Assembly: GCA_900757595.1 (NCBI GenBank)
Contig: CAAEOL010000041.1
Span: forward strand, 34,673-98,672
Source of the DNA: an uncultured Collinsella sp.
Lineage (GTDB): Bacteria > Actinomycetota > Coriobacteriia > Coriobacteriales > Coriobacteriaceae
Length of the DNA: 64,000 nucleotides
Direction: 5' to 3'
The notes beneath the pieces are model-generated. The model was not told the origin of the DNA, made no database searches, and worked only from the letters and a program-made list of their open reading frames with translations. Below, piece after piece: positions 8,387 through 16,610 of the stretch (positions are counted from its first letter, which is position 1; each line of letters starts with the position of its first letter). The position numbers were made by a program, and so were the translations under genes.

Positions 8387-9382
8387 GTGGGCGCTTGGAT
8401 GATTCGTGCCGGTCGTGGCGGCGTATATGCGTCCGACTGGCTCGAGCATGGCGTCATAGGTATTGGCTGGGATTTCGATGGTGCCGATATTGCCGCTATG
8501 AATCGCGAGCAGATTAGGGCAGCATACGGCCTGTCACATCCCGGCGACAGCAAGGGCAAGGTCGCGGCGGGTGTTGGCCAGGTTTACCGTTTTGCGCACG
8601 ATATGACGACGGACTCGACCGTTGTCATGTACGACCCGGAGAGCCGCCTTTATCATCTTGGCGTTATCACTGGCCCCTGCGTTGCCGTCTGCGATATGGA
8701 CGGAGTGACCTACACGCGAGACGTCACGTGGGGTGAAACCGCCCCACGTGACGTGCTCTCGCCTTCTTCTAAGAATTCACTTGGCGGCATCCAAACCATC
8801 TTTGCCGTGTCTGATGAGGTCATGGCCGATCTCACGAATGCTGCAAGGGACAAGTCGGTGGTGGCTTCAAATGATCCCGCCATCGATGATAACGATGCGA
8901 CAAATGACGAAGAAACCCTCGCAGCGACCTATGACAATGGCATTGAGCTCATTAAGGATCGCGTTAACCAGCTCGATTGGGAGGATATGGAGCGCTTGGT
9001 AGCGGGCCTGCTCAAGGCTATGGGCTACTGCGCTCGCGTTATGCCCAAGGGTCCTGATGGCGGTCGCGATGTGGTGGCGTCTCCGGATGCTCTCGGGCTG
9101 GAGTCGCCTCGCATTGTCGCTGAGGTCAAGCATCGCAAGGGTGCTATGGGCGCCCCAGCGGTTCGCGCATTTATCGGTGGCCTTCGCGCAGACGATCGCG
9201 GTCTGTACGTGTCTACGGGCGGCTTTACGAAAGAGGCACGCTACGAGGCCGATCGCGCGAACATTCCCGTGCGCCTACTCGATCTGGATGCCTTCGTGCG
9301 GCACTATGTCGAAATCTATGACAAGACCGATGACGACACCCGTTCCATTCTTCCGCTCACCCGTATCTGGTGGCCAGCATAA
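8387..9382 (+). CDS. Mrr-like restriction endonuclease with N-terminal sensor-like domain
   Basis: A predicted modification-dependent (type IV-like) restriction enzyme of 331 residues. The C-terminal Mrr catalytic domain (about residues 185-315) has the pattern GGRDVV, then EVKHRK, the PD-(D/E)xK core. The N-terminal part (about 1-135) has the pattern GIGW, then a polar stretch and a PESRLYHLGVITG segment; it resembles EVE/PUA-type domains that read modified bases, by eye only. I chose the GTG at 8387, which has AAAGGCAGG upstream; GTG 8360 and ATG 8399 are alternatives. A small membrane-protein gene follows after 14 bp. Confidence 0.8.
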   Translation: MGAWMIRAGRGGVYASDWLEHGVIGIGWDFDGADIAAMNREQIRAAYGLSHPGDSKGKVAAGVGQVYRFAHDMTTDSTVVMYDPESRLYHLGVITGPCVAVCDMDGVTYTRDVTWGETAPRDVLSPSSKNSLGGIQTIFAVSDEVMADLTNAARDKSVVASNDPAIDDNDATNDEETLAATYDNGIELIKDRVNQLDWEDMERLVAGLLKAMGYCARVMPKGPDGGRDVVASPDALGLESPRIVAEVKHRKGAMGAPAVRAFIGGLRADDRGLYVSTGGFTKEARYEADRANIPVRLLDLDAFVRHYVEIYDKTDDDTRSILPLTRIWWPA

Positions 9383-9396
9383 AAGGAGACATTGCC

Positions 9397-10032
9397 ATGA
9401 TTCAACAGGTTGCTTTCGAAGTTCCCGCAGAAATAGCGGTGGGCCTAGCTACTGGTAAGTATGTCCAATGGGGCGGTGTTGTGCGCGACGGCGCTGGTCA
9501 TATTGTTCGGCATCTTAAGCCTGCAGATGTTCAAAATGGGGCCAACAAAGCGCTGCGTATAGCTGACCAGGCAGTTCAGCTTGCGAAGCAGAACAAGAAA
9601 GTTGCTATAGCTGCGCTTGCGGTTGCGGGCGTCGCTGCGGTCGGCGGGGGCGTCTATGCGGGGGTGACTTGCGTGCGCCACAGCAAAGAAGACACGTTGC
9701 GAAAGAAGCGGATGGCAGACTTTAACTCTGCATTCTCGGAATACCTTAAGGCTTTGGGGGATGGCGAACTTACGATCGAGATGATTGACAGGTTGGAAGA
9801 CGCCATAACTGCCCTTAATGGCGGTAAGGAAGGCTTCACGGTCGAAATTAAGGGCGAGCAGTTTGAGGACATTGTTAAGTCTGTGCGCGACTACACCGAT
9901 CGTTTGTCCAAGGCAAATGGCGAGAAGACCCCCAATGTCATTCTTAAGCTGTTCGAAAGGAAACCGAATGACGTTGAAGGCCTTAGGGAATGCCTTAATA
10001 CTCAGCGTGAAATACTCTTGCGAGCAGCATAG
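9397..10032 (+). CDS. Hypothetical protein with one membrane segment, partner of the Mrr-like gene
   Basis: I do not recognise this 211-residue family. The ATG at 9397 has a strong AAAGGAG site. A hydrophobic Gly/Ala-rich segment (AIAALAVAGVAAVGGGVYAG, about residues 69-88) looks like one transmembrane helix with glycine-zipper spacing. The rest is charged and helical, so the C-terminal domain would be cytoplasmic or extracellular. The 14-bp gap to the nuclease gene suggests an operon and a shared role, possibly a membrane effector or anchor for a nuclease-based defence; this is inference. Confidence 0.65.
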   Translation: MIQQVAFEVPAEIAVGLATGKYVQWGGVVRDGAGHIVRHLKPADVQNGANKALRIADQAVQLAKQNKKVAIAALAVAGVAAVGGGVYAGVTCVRHSKEDTLRKKRMADFNSAFSEYLKALGDGELTIEMIDRLEDAITALNGGKEGFTVEIKGEQFEDIVKSVRDYTDRLSKANGEKTPNVILKLFERKPNDVEGLRECLNTQREILLRAA

Positions 10033-10338
10033 ATAAACCCAGCCGGCACTTGTGCATGTCGAAAGGCATACACAAGTGCCGGCCTTTTGACATCGTGCGG
10101 CTTGAGCGGCGGCGTGCAACGGCTGCACGCCGCTTGCGAAATGACGCGCGGGCGGCGCTTGATTTCGCCGGCTGCTGTTAGGCTTAAATCCGAAAAAGTG
10201 TCGAAATATCCCGTGTAAAAGTACGGAAAAGTGTCGTAATACACACTTCAAAACCTCGAAAAAGTGTCGATTTGAGCACATAACAATCAGGGAAAATGTA
10301 TCATAGTGCTAAAACAGCACGTAATAAGGGGTACGCTT
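10033..10338. other. Intergenic region with phased repeats
   Basis: A 306-bp gap without a credible gene. The left half has short inverted GGCACTTGTG/CACAAGTGCC arms (about 10043-10082) that may act as a terminator. The right half carries the 33-bp-spaced repeats listed separately, up to the ribosome site of the DUF4143 ATPase gene. Confidence 0.55.
10191..10303 (+). repeat. Direct repeats at exact 33-bp period upstream of the ATPase gene
   Basis: The unit CGAAAAAGTGTCGA occurs at 10191, as CGGAAAAGTGTCGT at 10224, and again at 10257: exactly 33 bp apart. A decayed fourth unit (GGGAAAATGTATCA) starts at 10290, again 33 bp on, and ends about 36 bp before the ATPase start. The spacing equals about three helical turns, so a protein bound at each unit would sit on one face of the DNA. 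I infer an iterated operator or binding array. Confidence 0.75.
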
Positions 10339-11661
10339 ATGCTACAGAGAAAAGCGAAAGCACAGTTTGAATCTTGGCTTGCCTCGTCGCCTAACAAGGC
10401 TCTTTTGGTCAAGGGCGCCCGACAGGTAGGAAAGTCATATTTGGTCAACGTCTTTGCAAGCGAATCGTTCGAAAATGTCGTGACGTTCGACCTTATCGCC
10501 GACGCGTCCGCGCGCGATTCGTTTTTGGCGGCAAAAAGCGCGGATGACCTGCTTATGCGCATGTCTATTGCTGCAACGCAGCCGATGGTTGCGAACAAGA
10601 CCGTTGTGGTTATCGACGAGGTGCAGCGATGCCCCAACGTAGTGACGTTTATCAAATACCTGGTCCAGCGCGGCGACTTTCGATACATCCTTACCGGATC
10701 GCTCCTTGGTGTTGAGCTCGAGGGCATCGATTCCCTGCCGGTGGGGTATGTCGAGCAGGTCCAGATGTACCCGCTCGACTTTGAGGAGTTCTGCTGGGCA
10801 AGCGGCGTTGCTGCCGGAGCGTTTGACATGCTTAGGGGTTGTCTAAAGGACGAAAAGGAGCTCCCCGGCTATCTGTATGACCGCTTGCTCAATCTGTTCC
10901 ATCAGTATGTGGTGGTGGGGGGCATGCCCGATGCGGTCAATTCCTTCTTGGCGACGCGCAATGTCGACGAGGTTCGAAACATCCATCGTGATCTTCACGC
11001 CCTGTATCGCGATGACATCGCAAAGTACGCTCCGCCTGAGCTACGCTTGGTTATTCGCGATATCTATGATCTGATTCCCAGCGAGGCCGGCTCCAAAAAC
11101 AAGCGATTCAAACTGTCATCGATTAACGGTGTCAAACGTTTTTCGCAGGTGACAGATCATTTTCTCTGGTTATCGGAGGCGGGTGTCGCGCTTCCCGTGT
11201 ATAACGTAACGGCGCCCGTGGCACCCCTTTTATTGGGGGAGCAGCGAAATCTGTTCAAGCTGTTTTACTTGGACACCGGAATGCTCATGTCGTCGTATTC
11301 CAAAAGGGTCGCCCAAGGCGTTTTTGATGGGGAGGCGGACGACGCCTTTGGCATGAACATGGGGGCGGCGTTTGAGGGCTTCGTTGCCCAAGAGCTCAAG
11401 GCTCATGGATTTAGATTGCGCTACTTTACGTCCAAAAAGGTCGGTGAGCTCGATTTTGTGGAAGAGACGTTCGATGGGGAAGTGTTTGCCATCGAGGTCA
11501 AATCGGGCAAGAGCTTTAAGTCCCATGCGGCGCTCGACAACGCGCTCGCGACGAAGGGCTACGGAATCGATCGCGCCCTGGTACTTGCGGAATGTAATCT
11601 TCACCGCGATGGTGACGTGCTGTATCTGCCCATCTTTATGGCAGGGCTTTTGGAGCCGTAA
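10339..11661 (+). CDS. AAA ATPase with DUF4143 domain
   Basis: A 440-residue protein of the widespread ATPase family with an N-terminal AAA domain and a C-terminal DUF4143 domain. Seen: Walker A GARQVGKS near residue 26, Walker B VVVIDEVQRCP near residue 90, a sensor ILTGS, DUF4143 YLDTGML near residue 315, and a C-terminal PD-(D/E)xK-like pattern (GELDFV, then EVKSGK). The family's role is not established; it is common in accessory regions. I chose ATG 10339, which has AAGGGG upstream, over GTG 10306. The repeats upstream suggest dedicated regulation. Confidence 0.85.
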   Translation: MLQRKAKAQFESWLASSPNKALLVKGARQVGKSYLVNVFASESFENVVTFDLIADASARDSFLAAKSADDLLMRMSIAATQPMVANKTVVVIDEVQRCPNVVTFIKYLVQRGDFRYILTGSLLGVELEGIDSLPVGYVEQVQMYPLDFEEFCWASGVAAGAFDMLRGCLKDEKELPGYLYDRLLNLFHQYVVVGGMPDAVNSFLATRNVDEVRNIHRDLHALYRDDIAKYAPPELRLVIRDIYDLIPSEAGSKNKRFKLSSINGVKRFSQVTDHFLWLSEAGVALPVYNVTAPVAPLLLGEQRNLFKLFYLDTGMLMSSYSKRVAQGVFDGEADDAFGMNMGAAFEGFVAQELKAHGFRLRYFTSKKVGELDFVEETFDGEVFAIEVKSGKSFKSHAALDNALATKGYGIDRALVLAECNLHRDGDVLYLPIFMAGLLEP

Positions 11662-11698
11662 CATGCCGCCGGCTCTTCCGGCCCTCCCTTAACCCCCG

Positions 11699-12682
11699 CT
11701 ACTCGTCCCCGTCATTGGGGTCGCCCTTGAGGGTGTTGATGTCCAGGTACTGGTTATCGTCCTCTTTTTGCTGGGTCTCCGACTCCGCTTGGGTGGGGCC
11801 GCGGAACAGCTGGAATCCCTCAAACGCAATGACGCCGAGCAGGGCAATGATAATGGCGATAAAGGCAACCTTGACTGCCTGCGGAAATTCCGAGAAACGC
11901 AGCGCCTTTTCCTCGGCGTAATAATCGGCAAAGCGCTCTTCGCCCGTGCTTTTGGTATACGCCGGCGCGGACGCGGCCTCCGAGTCATATTCCGGTGCAG
12001 GCGTGGCAGCGTACGGATCGTTGAGATAATCGCTCGATGCGGTGCCATAATCCTCGGTCTCGATGCGACCGGTGCCAGCATAGCCATCGGAATAATCGGA
12101 ATATGCCGCACCGCCCTCATAGTCCGCGGCGCTCGTGTTGGCGGCAAAAAGCGGGTTAACTGGAACATCGAGCGCCGGCATGCCGGTAGAGGTCTCATCC
12201 AGATCGGTTGCAGCCCAGGAATCGTAGGCAACTTGATGGGCAACGGGCTCGTCGAGCCTTGCGACCGGAGGCTTGCGTGCCGCAGGAACAGGCAACTGCT
12301 GGGCGCTGTACATAACGGTGCTGTCGGCCGATTTGCCCTGCGTCGCTGCAGCGAGAAATGCTGCCGTCTCGGACGGGTCGCTTGCGGGGCGGGGAGCGGG
12401 CGTGGGCGCCGAAGTGGGTGCGGGCGTAGGCGCGGGCGTCGAAACAGCCGACTGCGCAGGAGTCGGCGCAGATGCGGTCTTAGGCGCAAGTGCGGGATTG
12501 GGGTTTGACGGGCGAGCCCCGCCGCCCATGAGTTCGTCGGCGGTCCACGGGCGATCATCCATCACGTCGTCAAGGCTCAGCGAAAACAAGTCGTCTTCAC
12601 CCTCATCGAACATGCGGTGCACATGTCCACCAATTGCCGGAATCAATCCGCGACCGGTGCATGATGCCTTGCTCAACGCCAT
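11699..12682 (-). CDS. Hypothetical Pro/Ala-rich membrane-anchored protein
   Basis: I do not recognise this family. The 327-residue protein starts at ATG 12682 after AAAGGGTGG. A short N-terminal part is followed by an acidic stretch (FDEGEDDLFSLSLDDVMDD), a Pro/Ala/Thr-rich linker (about residues 65-105), a disordered middle with many Tyr and Asp, one hydrophobic helix (AFIAIIIALLGVIAFEGFQL, about 275-295) and an acidic C-terminal tail. This suggests a single-pass membrane protein with a long disordered cytoplasmic part. It is convergent with the ATPase gene and lies downstream of the PAS/HTH regulator gene on the same strand. Confidence 0.6.
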   Translation of the reverse strand: MALSKASCTGRGLIPAIGGHVHRMFDEGEDDLFSLSLDDVMDDRPWTADELMGGGARPSNPNPALAPKTASAPTPAQSAVSTPAPTPAPTSAPTPAPRPASDPSETAAFLAAATQGKSADSTVMYSAQQLPVPAARKPPVARLDEPVAHQVAYDSWAATDLDETSTGMPALDVPVNPLFAANTSAADYEGGAAYSDYSDGYAGTGRIETEDYGTASSDYLNDPYAATPAPEYDSEAASAPAYTKSTGEERFADYYAEEKALRFSEFPQAVKVAFIAIIIALLGVIAFEGFQLFRGPTQAESETQQKEDDNQYLDINTLKGDPNDGDE

Positions 12683-12805
12683 TCTGTTCCACCCTTTCGA
12701 AATACTAATGACATCGATTATATGGAACTTTCCAAGCGGCTCGGTCTTGGATTCATGCTTTCCAGAACTCGCGCCCAAAAGGGGAGAGGCAATCCAGGCG
12801 AGTGC

Positions 12806-13459
12806 CTACTTGTCGCCGGCCGCCGCCTTGGCCTCATTGAGGTAGCTATAGAAGCTGTACTTGGAGATGCCAAAGAACTCGCAGGCGCGCTCGCTCGACT
12901 TGGAAATGAGGAAGGCGCCGCGACGGTCAAGGTAGCCAATGGCACGAATGCGCTCGTCTTTGGTCATGAGTGCCGCGGGCTTGCCCACAAACTGCTCGCA
13001 CTCGTGCAGCAGGTCTTCGAGCAGGTCGCCGATGTTTTTGGTAATGGGCTCGGGCTCGGTGTAGCCCGTGCCGCCGGTGCCGGTAAAGGCGTCGAGCGAA
13101 CGCTCAAAAGCCTTCATAAGCGTAATGTCAAAGTTGATGCCCAAAATGCCGACAGGCTTGCCCTCATCGTTGCGGATAAAGATCGTCGAGGACTTGAGCA
13201 GCTTGCCATCGGTGGTTTTGGTGAGGTATGGCTCGCGGTCGTGTACGTCGGTGGCGCCCTCGTGCATGGACTCAAACACAATATGGCTGGGGCCGTCACC
13301 CAGTTTGCGCCCGCTGACGTGGCCGTTTTCGATCACTACGATGGAGTGGTCCACGTCATCGGTCTCCAGATCGTGGACGACGATTTCGCAGTTGGGGCCA
13401 AATTGGAGCGCCAGACCGTGTGCAAGGCGCTTATAGAACTCAATCTGTGCGGGGGTCAT
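12806..13459 (-). CDS. YheO-like PAS/HTH transcriptional regulator
   Basis: A 217-residue regulator with an N-terminal PAS-like sensor (YheO type; CEIVVHDLE near residue 25, then VGILGINFD near residue 105) and a C-terminal helix-turn-helix (GAFLISKSSERACEFFGIS, about 182-200). I chose ATG 13459 because AGGAAGG precedes it; an upstream in-frame start at 13489 lacks this. It diverges from ygeX and the selenium/purine cluster with 277 bp between them, so it is the obvious local regulator, probably sensing a pathway ligand. That role is inferred from position. Confidence 0.85.
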   Translation of the reverse strand: MTPAQIEFYKRLAHGLALQFGPNCEIVVHDLETDDVDHSIVVIENGHVSGRKLGDGPSHIVFESMHEGATDVHDREPYLTKTTDGKLLKSSTIFIRNDEGKPVGILGINFDITLMKAFERSLDAFTGTGGTGYTEPEPITKNIGDLLEDLLHECEQFVGKPAALMTKDERIRAIGYLDRRGAFLISKSSERACEFFGISKYSFYSYLNEAKAAAGDK

Positions 13460-13578
13460 GGGTGCCTTCCTAAAAATTAGTTTGGGCACACTTTGCCATA
13501 AACCACACTTGTTCGCAAATAACGAAAGCGTCGCTGCGTTATGTGACCGTTCGGCGGCGAAAAGGTACCGATTACGGC

Positions 13579-13646
13579 AACAAACAATTTGTTAGGTTTG
13601 CCAATCAAAAAGTGTGATAGAACAGTGCTAACAAACTTTTTGTTTG
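13579..13646. promoter_or_regulatory. Two AACAAA-type inverted repeats in the regulator/ygeX intergenic region
   Basis: Site 1 (13579-13593) is AACAAA-CAA-TTTGTT, a perfect 6-bp palindrome with a 3-bp centre. Site 2 (13632-13646) is CAAAC-TTTTT-GTTTG. They are 53 bp start to start, about five helical turns. They are good operator candidates for the adjacent YheO-like regulator. The promoter elements themselves are not clear. Confidence 0.45.
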
Positions 13647-13736
13647 GCATCCACATAAAAGTTTAGCCGCATGAATGGGAATGGGCTGAAACGCGTATGC
13701 GGGGGCCGGCAAGAGAGAACTTAAGGAGTTCACCGT

Positions 13737-14951
13737 ATGGCCGATAAGATCCAGTGGGCGAGCAACACGATGCCCAAGAGCGATGACAAGCACTTGGGAA
13801 TCATGAGTCTCGACCACGTGAAGAAGGCCCGCGCCTTCCACCAGTCGTTCCCCCAGTACACCGTCACTCCGCTTGCCCGCCTGGACGGCCAGGCTGCGCG
13901 CCTGGGCCTGTCCAACCTGTGCGTTAAGGACGAGAGCTATCGCTTTGGCCTCAACGCCTTTAAGGTTCTGGGCGGTTCGTTTGCCATGGCCAACTACATT
14001 GCCGACGAGACCGGCAAGGACGTTGCCGACTGCACCTTCGACTACCTGACTTCCGATCAGCTTGCCAAGGACTTTGGCCAGGCCACCTTCTTTACCGCCA
14101 CCGACGGCAACCATGGCCGCGGCGTGGCATGGGCTGCCAACAAGCTGGGCCAGAAGGCCGTCGTGCACATGCCTAAGGGTTCCACCAAGCCTCGCTTTGA
14201 CAACATCGCCGCCGAGGGCGCCACGGTGACCATCGAAGAGGTCAACTACGACGAGTGCGTGCGCATGGCCGCCGCCGAGGCCGACGCCTGCGAGCGCGGT
14301 GTTATCGTTCAGGACACCGCCTGGGAGGGCTACGAGAAGATTCCGTCCTGGATCATGGAGGGCTACGGCACCATGGCTTCAGAGGCTGCCGAGCAGCTGC
14401 GCGAGATGGCCATCAACCGCCCGACGCACGTGTTCGTCCAGGCTGGCGTGGGTTCGCTCGCCGGCGCCGTGGTGGGCTACTTTACCAACCTGTATCCCGA
14501 TAACCCGCCCACCTTCGTCGTGGTTGAGTGCGCACCTGCCGCCTGCCTGTACAAGGGCGCTGCCGCCGGCGACGGCGATCCGCGCATCGTGGACGGTGAC
14601 ATGCCCTCCATCATGGCCGGTCTGTGCTGCGGCGAGCCCAACATTCTGGGCTGGGATATCCTGCGCAACCACACCACCGCCTTCGTGTCCTGCCCCGACT
14701 GGGTCACCGCTCGCGGCATGCGCACCCTGGGCGCTCCCGAGAAGGGCGACCCGCGCGTCATCTCCGGCGAGTCCGGCGCTGTGACCACCGGCCTGGTCGA
14801 GACCCTCATGCTCGATCCCGAGTACGCCGAGCTCAAGGAGCTCATCGGCCTGGATAAGACGAGCTCCGTGCTCTGCTTCTCCACCGAGGGCGACACCGAC
14901 CCCGACCAGTATCGCCGCATTGTTTGGGAAGGCGAATATCCCACTTGCTAA
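13737..14951 (+). CDS. ygeX: 2,3-diaminopropionate ammonia-lyase
   Basis: A PLP enzyme that splits 2,3-diaminopropionate into pyruvate and two ammonia. It is 404 residues, the usual family length. The PLP lysine is likely Lys76 in NAFKVLGG; the TATDGNHGRGVAWAA segment and a Gly-rich phosphate loop (QAGVGSLAGAV) fit fold type II. The ATG has a TTAAGGAG ribosome site. First gene of the ygeX-ygeY-ygeW set. In gut anaerobes this set is linked to purine and uric acid breakdown, where diaminopropionate is a proposed intermediate. Confidence 0.93.
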   Translation: MADKIQWASNTMPKSDDKHLGIMSLDHVKKARAFHQSFPQYTVTPLARLDGQAARLGLSNLCVKDESYRFGLNAFKVLGGSFAMANYIADETGKDVADCTFDYLTSDQLAKDFGQATFFTATDGNHGRGVAWAANKLGQKAVVHMPKGSTKPRFDNIAAEGATVTIEEVNYDECVRMAAAEADACERGVIVQDTAWEGYEKIPSWIMEGYGTMASEAAEQLREMAINRPTHVFVQAGVGSLAGAVVGYFTNLYPDNPPTFVVVECAPAACLYKGAAAGDGDPRIVDGDMPSIMAGLCCGEPNILGWDILRNHTTAFVSCPDWVTARGMRTLGAPEKGDPRVISGESGAVTTGLVETLMLDPEYAELKELIGLDKTSSVLCFSTEGDTDPDQYRRIVWEGEYPTC

Positions 14952-14956
14952 TACTG

Positions 14957-14983
14957 GGCGGAGTAAATAGGTATCGCTCCGCC
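14957..14983 (+). other. Small intercistronic hairpin ygeX-ygeY
   Basis: The arms GGCGGAG (14957-14963) and CTCCGCC (14977-14983) form a 7-bp stem with a 13-nt loop. There is no T-run, so it may stabilise or process mRNA rather than terminate. Confidence 0.45.
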
Positions 14984-15023
14984 ACCCCACAGGTAGATTC
15001 CTTCGTTTGAAAGGTTATGAACA

Positions 15024-16409
15024 ATGGCTAAAGAACTCGATTTCGACGCTATCAAGGCTGCTGCTGAGTCCCATCGTGCTGATATGACTCGCTTCCTGCG
15101 CGCTATGATCTCCCATCCCTCTGAGTCCTGCGAGGAGGGTGAGGTTGTCGCTTGCATCAAGGCCGAGATGGAGAGCCTTGGCTATGACGAGGTCAAGGTC
15201 GACGGCCTGGGCAACGTTATGGGCTTTATGGGCGAGGGCGACAAGATCATCGCCATCGACTCCCACATCGACACCGTCGGCATCGGCAACATCGAGAACT
15301 GGGATGCCGATCCCTATGAGGGCTACGAGACCGACGAGATCATCTACGGCCGCGGCGGCTCCGACCAGGAGGGTGGCATGGCTTCTGCTACCTACGCTGC
15401 CAAGATGATGAAGGACATGGGCCTCATCCCCGAGGGCTACAAGATCATGGTCGTCGGCACCGTCCAGGAAGAGGACTGCGACGGCATGTGCTGGCAGTAC
15501 ATCTACAACAAGGACGGCATTAAGCCCGAGTTCGTCATTTCCACCGAGCCCACCGACGGCGGCATCTATCGCGGTCACCGCGGCCGCATGGAGATCCGCG
15601 TCGACGTTCACGGCACCTCCTGCCACGGCTCCGCTCCCGACCGCGGCGACAACGCCATCTACAAGATGGCCGACATCATCGCCGACGTCCGCGCCCTCAA
15701 CAACAACGGCTGTGACGAGTCGACCGACATCAAGGGCCTCGTCAAGATGCTCGACCCCAAGTACAACCCCGAGCACTTCGAGGACGCCCGCTTCCTGGGC
15801 CGCGGCACCTGCACCGTCAGCCAGATCTTCTACACCAGCCCCAGCCGCTGCGCTGTCGCTGACTCCTGCGCCATCTCCATCGACCGTCGCATGACCGCCG
15901 GTGAGACCTGGGAGTCCTGCCTGGACGAGATCCGTAACCTGCCGGCCGCCAAGAAGTACGGCGACGACGTGAAGGTCTCCATGTACATGTACGACCGTCC
16001 GTCCTGGACCGGCGAGGTCTACGAGACCGAGGCTTACTTCCCCACGTGGATCAACAAGGAGACCGCTCCGCACGTCAAGGCCCTCGTCGACGCCCACAAG
16101 GCCATGTTCGGTGACGAGCGCATCGGCTGCGAGCCCAGCATGGACAAGCGCACCGGTCGCCCGCTGTGCGACAAGTGGACCTTCTCCACGAACTGCGTTT
16201 CCATCCAGGGCCGCTATGGCATCCCCTGCGTCGGCTTCGGCCCGGGTGCCGAGTCTCAGGCTCACGCTCCCAACGAGGTCACCTACAAGGACGACCTGGT
16301 CACCGCTGCCGCCATGTATGTGGCTGCCCTGAACCTCTACGATCCGAGCCAGGCCGATGGCGACGCCACCGTGTTCCGCGCCGGTCTGACCAACAACAAG
16401 ATCGATTAG
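15024..16409 (+). CDS. ygeY: YgeY-type M20 family metallohydrolase
   Basis: A 461-residue M20-family hydrolase of the selenium-linked YgeY group. The metal-site segments are visible: IAIDSHIDTVG near residue 78, GRGGSDQEGGMA near residue 113, and EEDCDGMCW near residue 150. Members hydrolyse amide bonds of small amino-acid derivatives; the exact substrate is not certain. It lies between ygeX and ygeW, as in other purine-degradation clusters. Its last codons form one arm of a hairpin (16394-16405). Confidence 0.9.
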   Translation: MAKELDFDAIKAAAESHRADMTRFLRAMISHPSESCEEGEVVACIKAEMESLGYDEVKVDGLGNVMGFMGEGDKIIAIDSHIDTVGIGNIENWDADPYEGYETDEIIYGRGGSDQEGGMASATYAAKMMKDMGLIPEGYKIMVVGTVQEEDCDGMCWQYIYNKDGIKPEFVISTEPTDGGIYRGHRGRMEIRVDVHGTSCHGSAPDRGDNAIYKMADIIADVRALNNNGCDESTDIKGLVKMLDPKYNPEHFEDARFLGRGTCTVSQIFYTSPSRCAVADSCAISIDRRMTAGETWESCLDEIRNLPAAKKYGDDVKVSMYMYDRPSWTGEVYETEAYFPTWINKETAPHVKALVDAHKAMFGDERIGCEPSMDKRTGRPLCDKWTFSTNCVSIQGRYGIPCVGFGPGAESQAHAPNEVTYKDDLVTAAAMYVAALNLYDPSQADGDATVFRAGLTNNKID

Positions 16410-16456
16410 TCCCATTCCTCGATCTTGTTGAGCCGGGGACAGCTCGTGTCCCCGGC
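16394..16456 (+). terminator. Tandem hairpins at the 3' end of ygeY
   Basis: Hairpin 1 pairs 16394-16405 (last ygeY codons) with 16419-16430, 12 perfect bp. Hairpin 2 pairs 16432-16441 with 16447-16456, 10 perfect bp (GCCGGGGACA type) with a 5-nt loop. No T-run follows, so these could be transcript-end stabilisers or a weak terminator. Confidence 0.6.
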
Positions 16457-16464
16457 ACCCCCTG

Positions 16465-16492
16465 TTGACTTGGGGCCCGCGGTCGTTATCTC
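16465..16492 (+). promoter_or_regulatory. Possible promoter for ygeW
   Basis: TTGACT (16465-16470) is followed after 16 bp by TATCTC (16487-16492), 119 bp ahead of the ygeW start. The -35 is good and the -10 is poor. Confidence 0.3.
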
Positions 16493-16610
16493 CCATGCTT
16501 CCTCGACGGTAGCGGGTCCTCGTCATAGTGCTCTGCATGTTCTAGCCACACGCGCATGCCGGAGCACATCTACTCATTGCAATCGTTTCATCTTTGGAAA
16601 GGATATTTAC

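Noticed and set aside
10191..10303. 33-bp period repeats as a CRISPR array
   Set aside because: The repeated unit is only about 14 bp, there are three to four units, and no cas genes are near. An operator array fits better.
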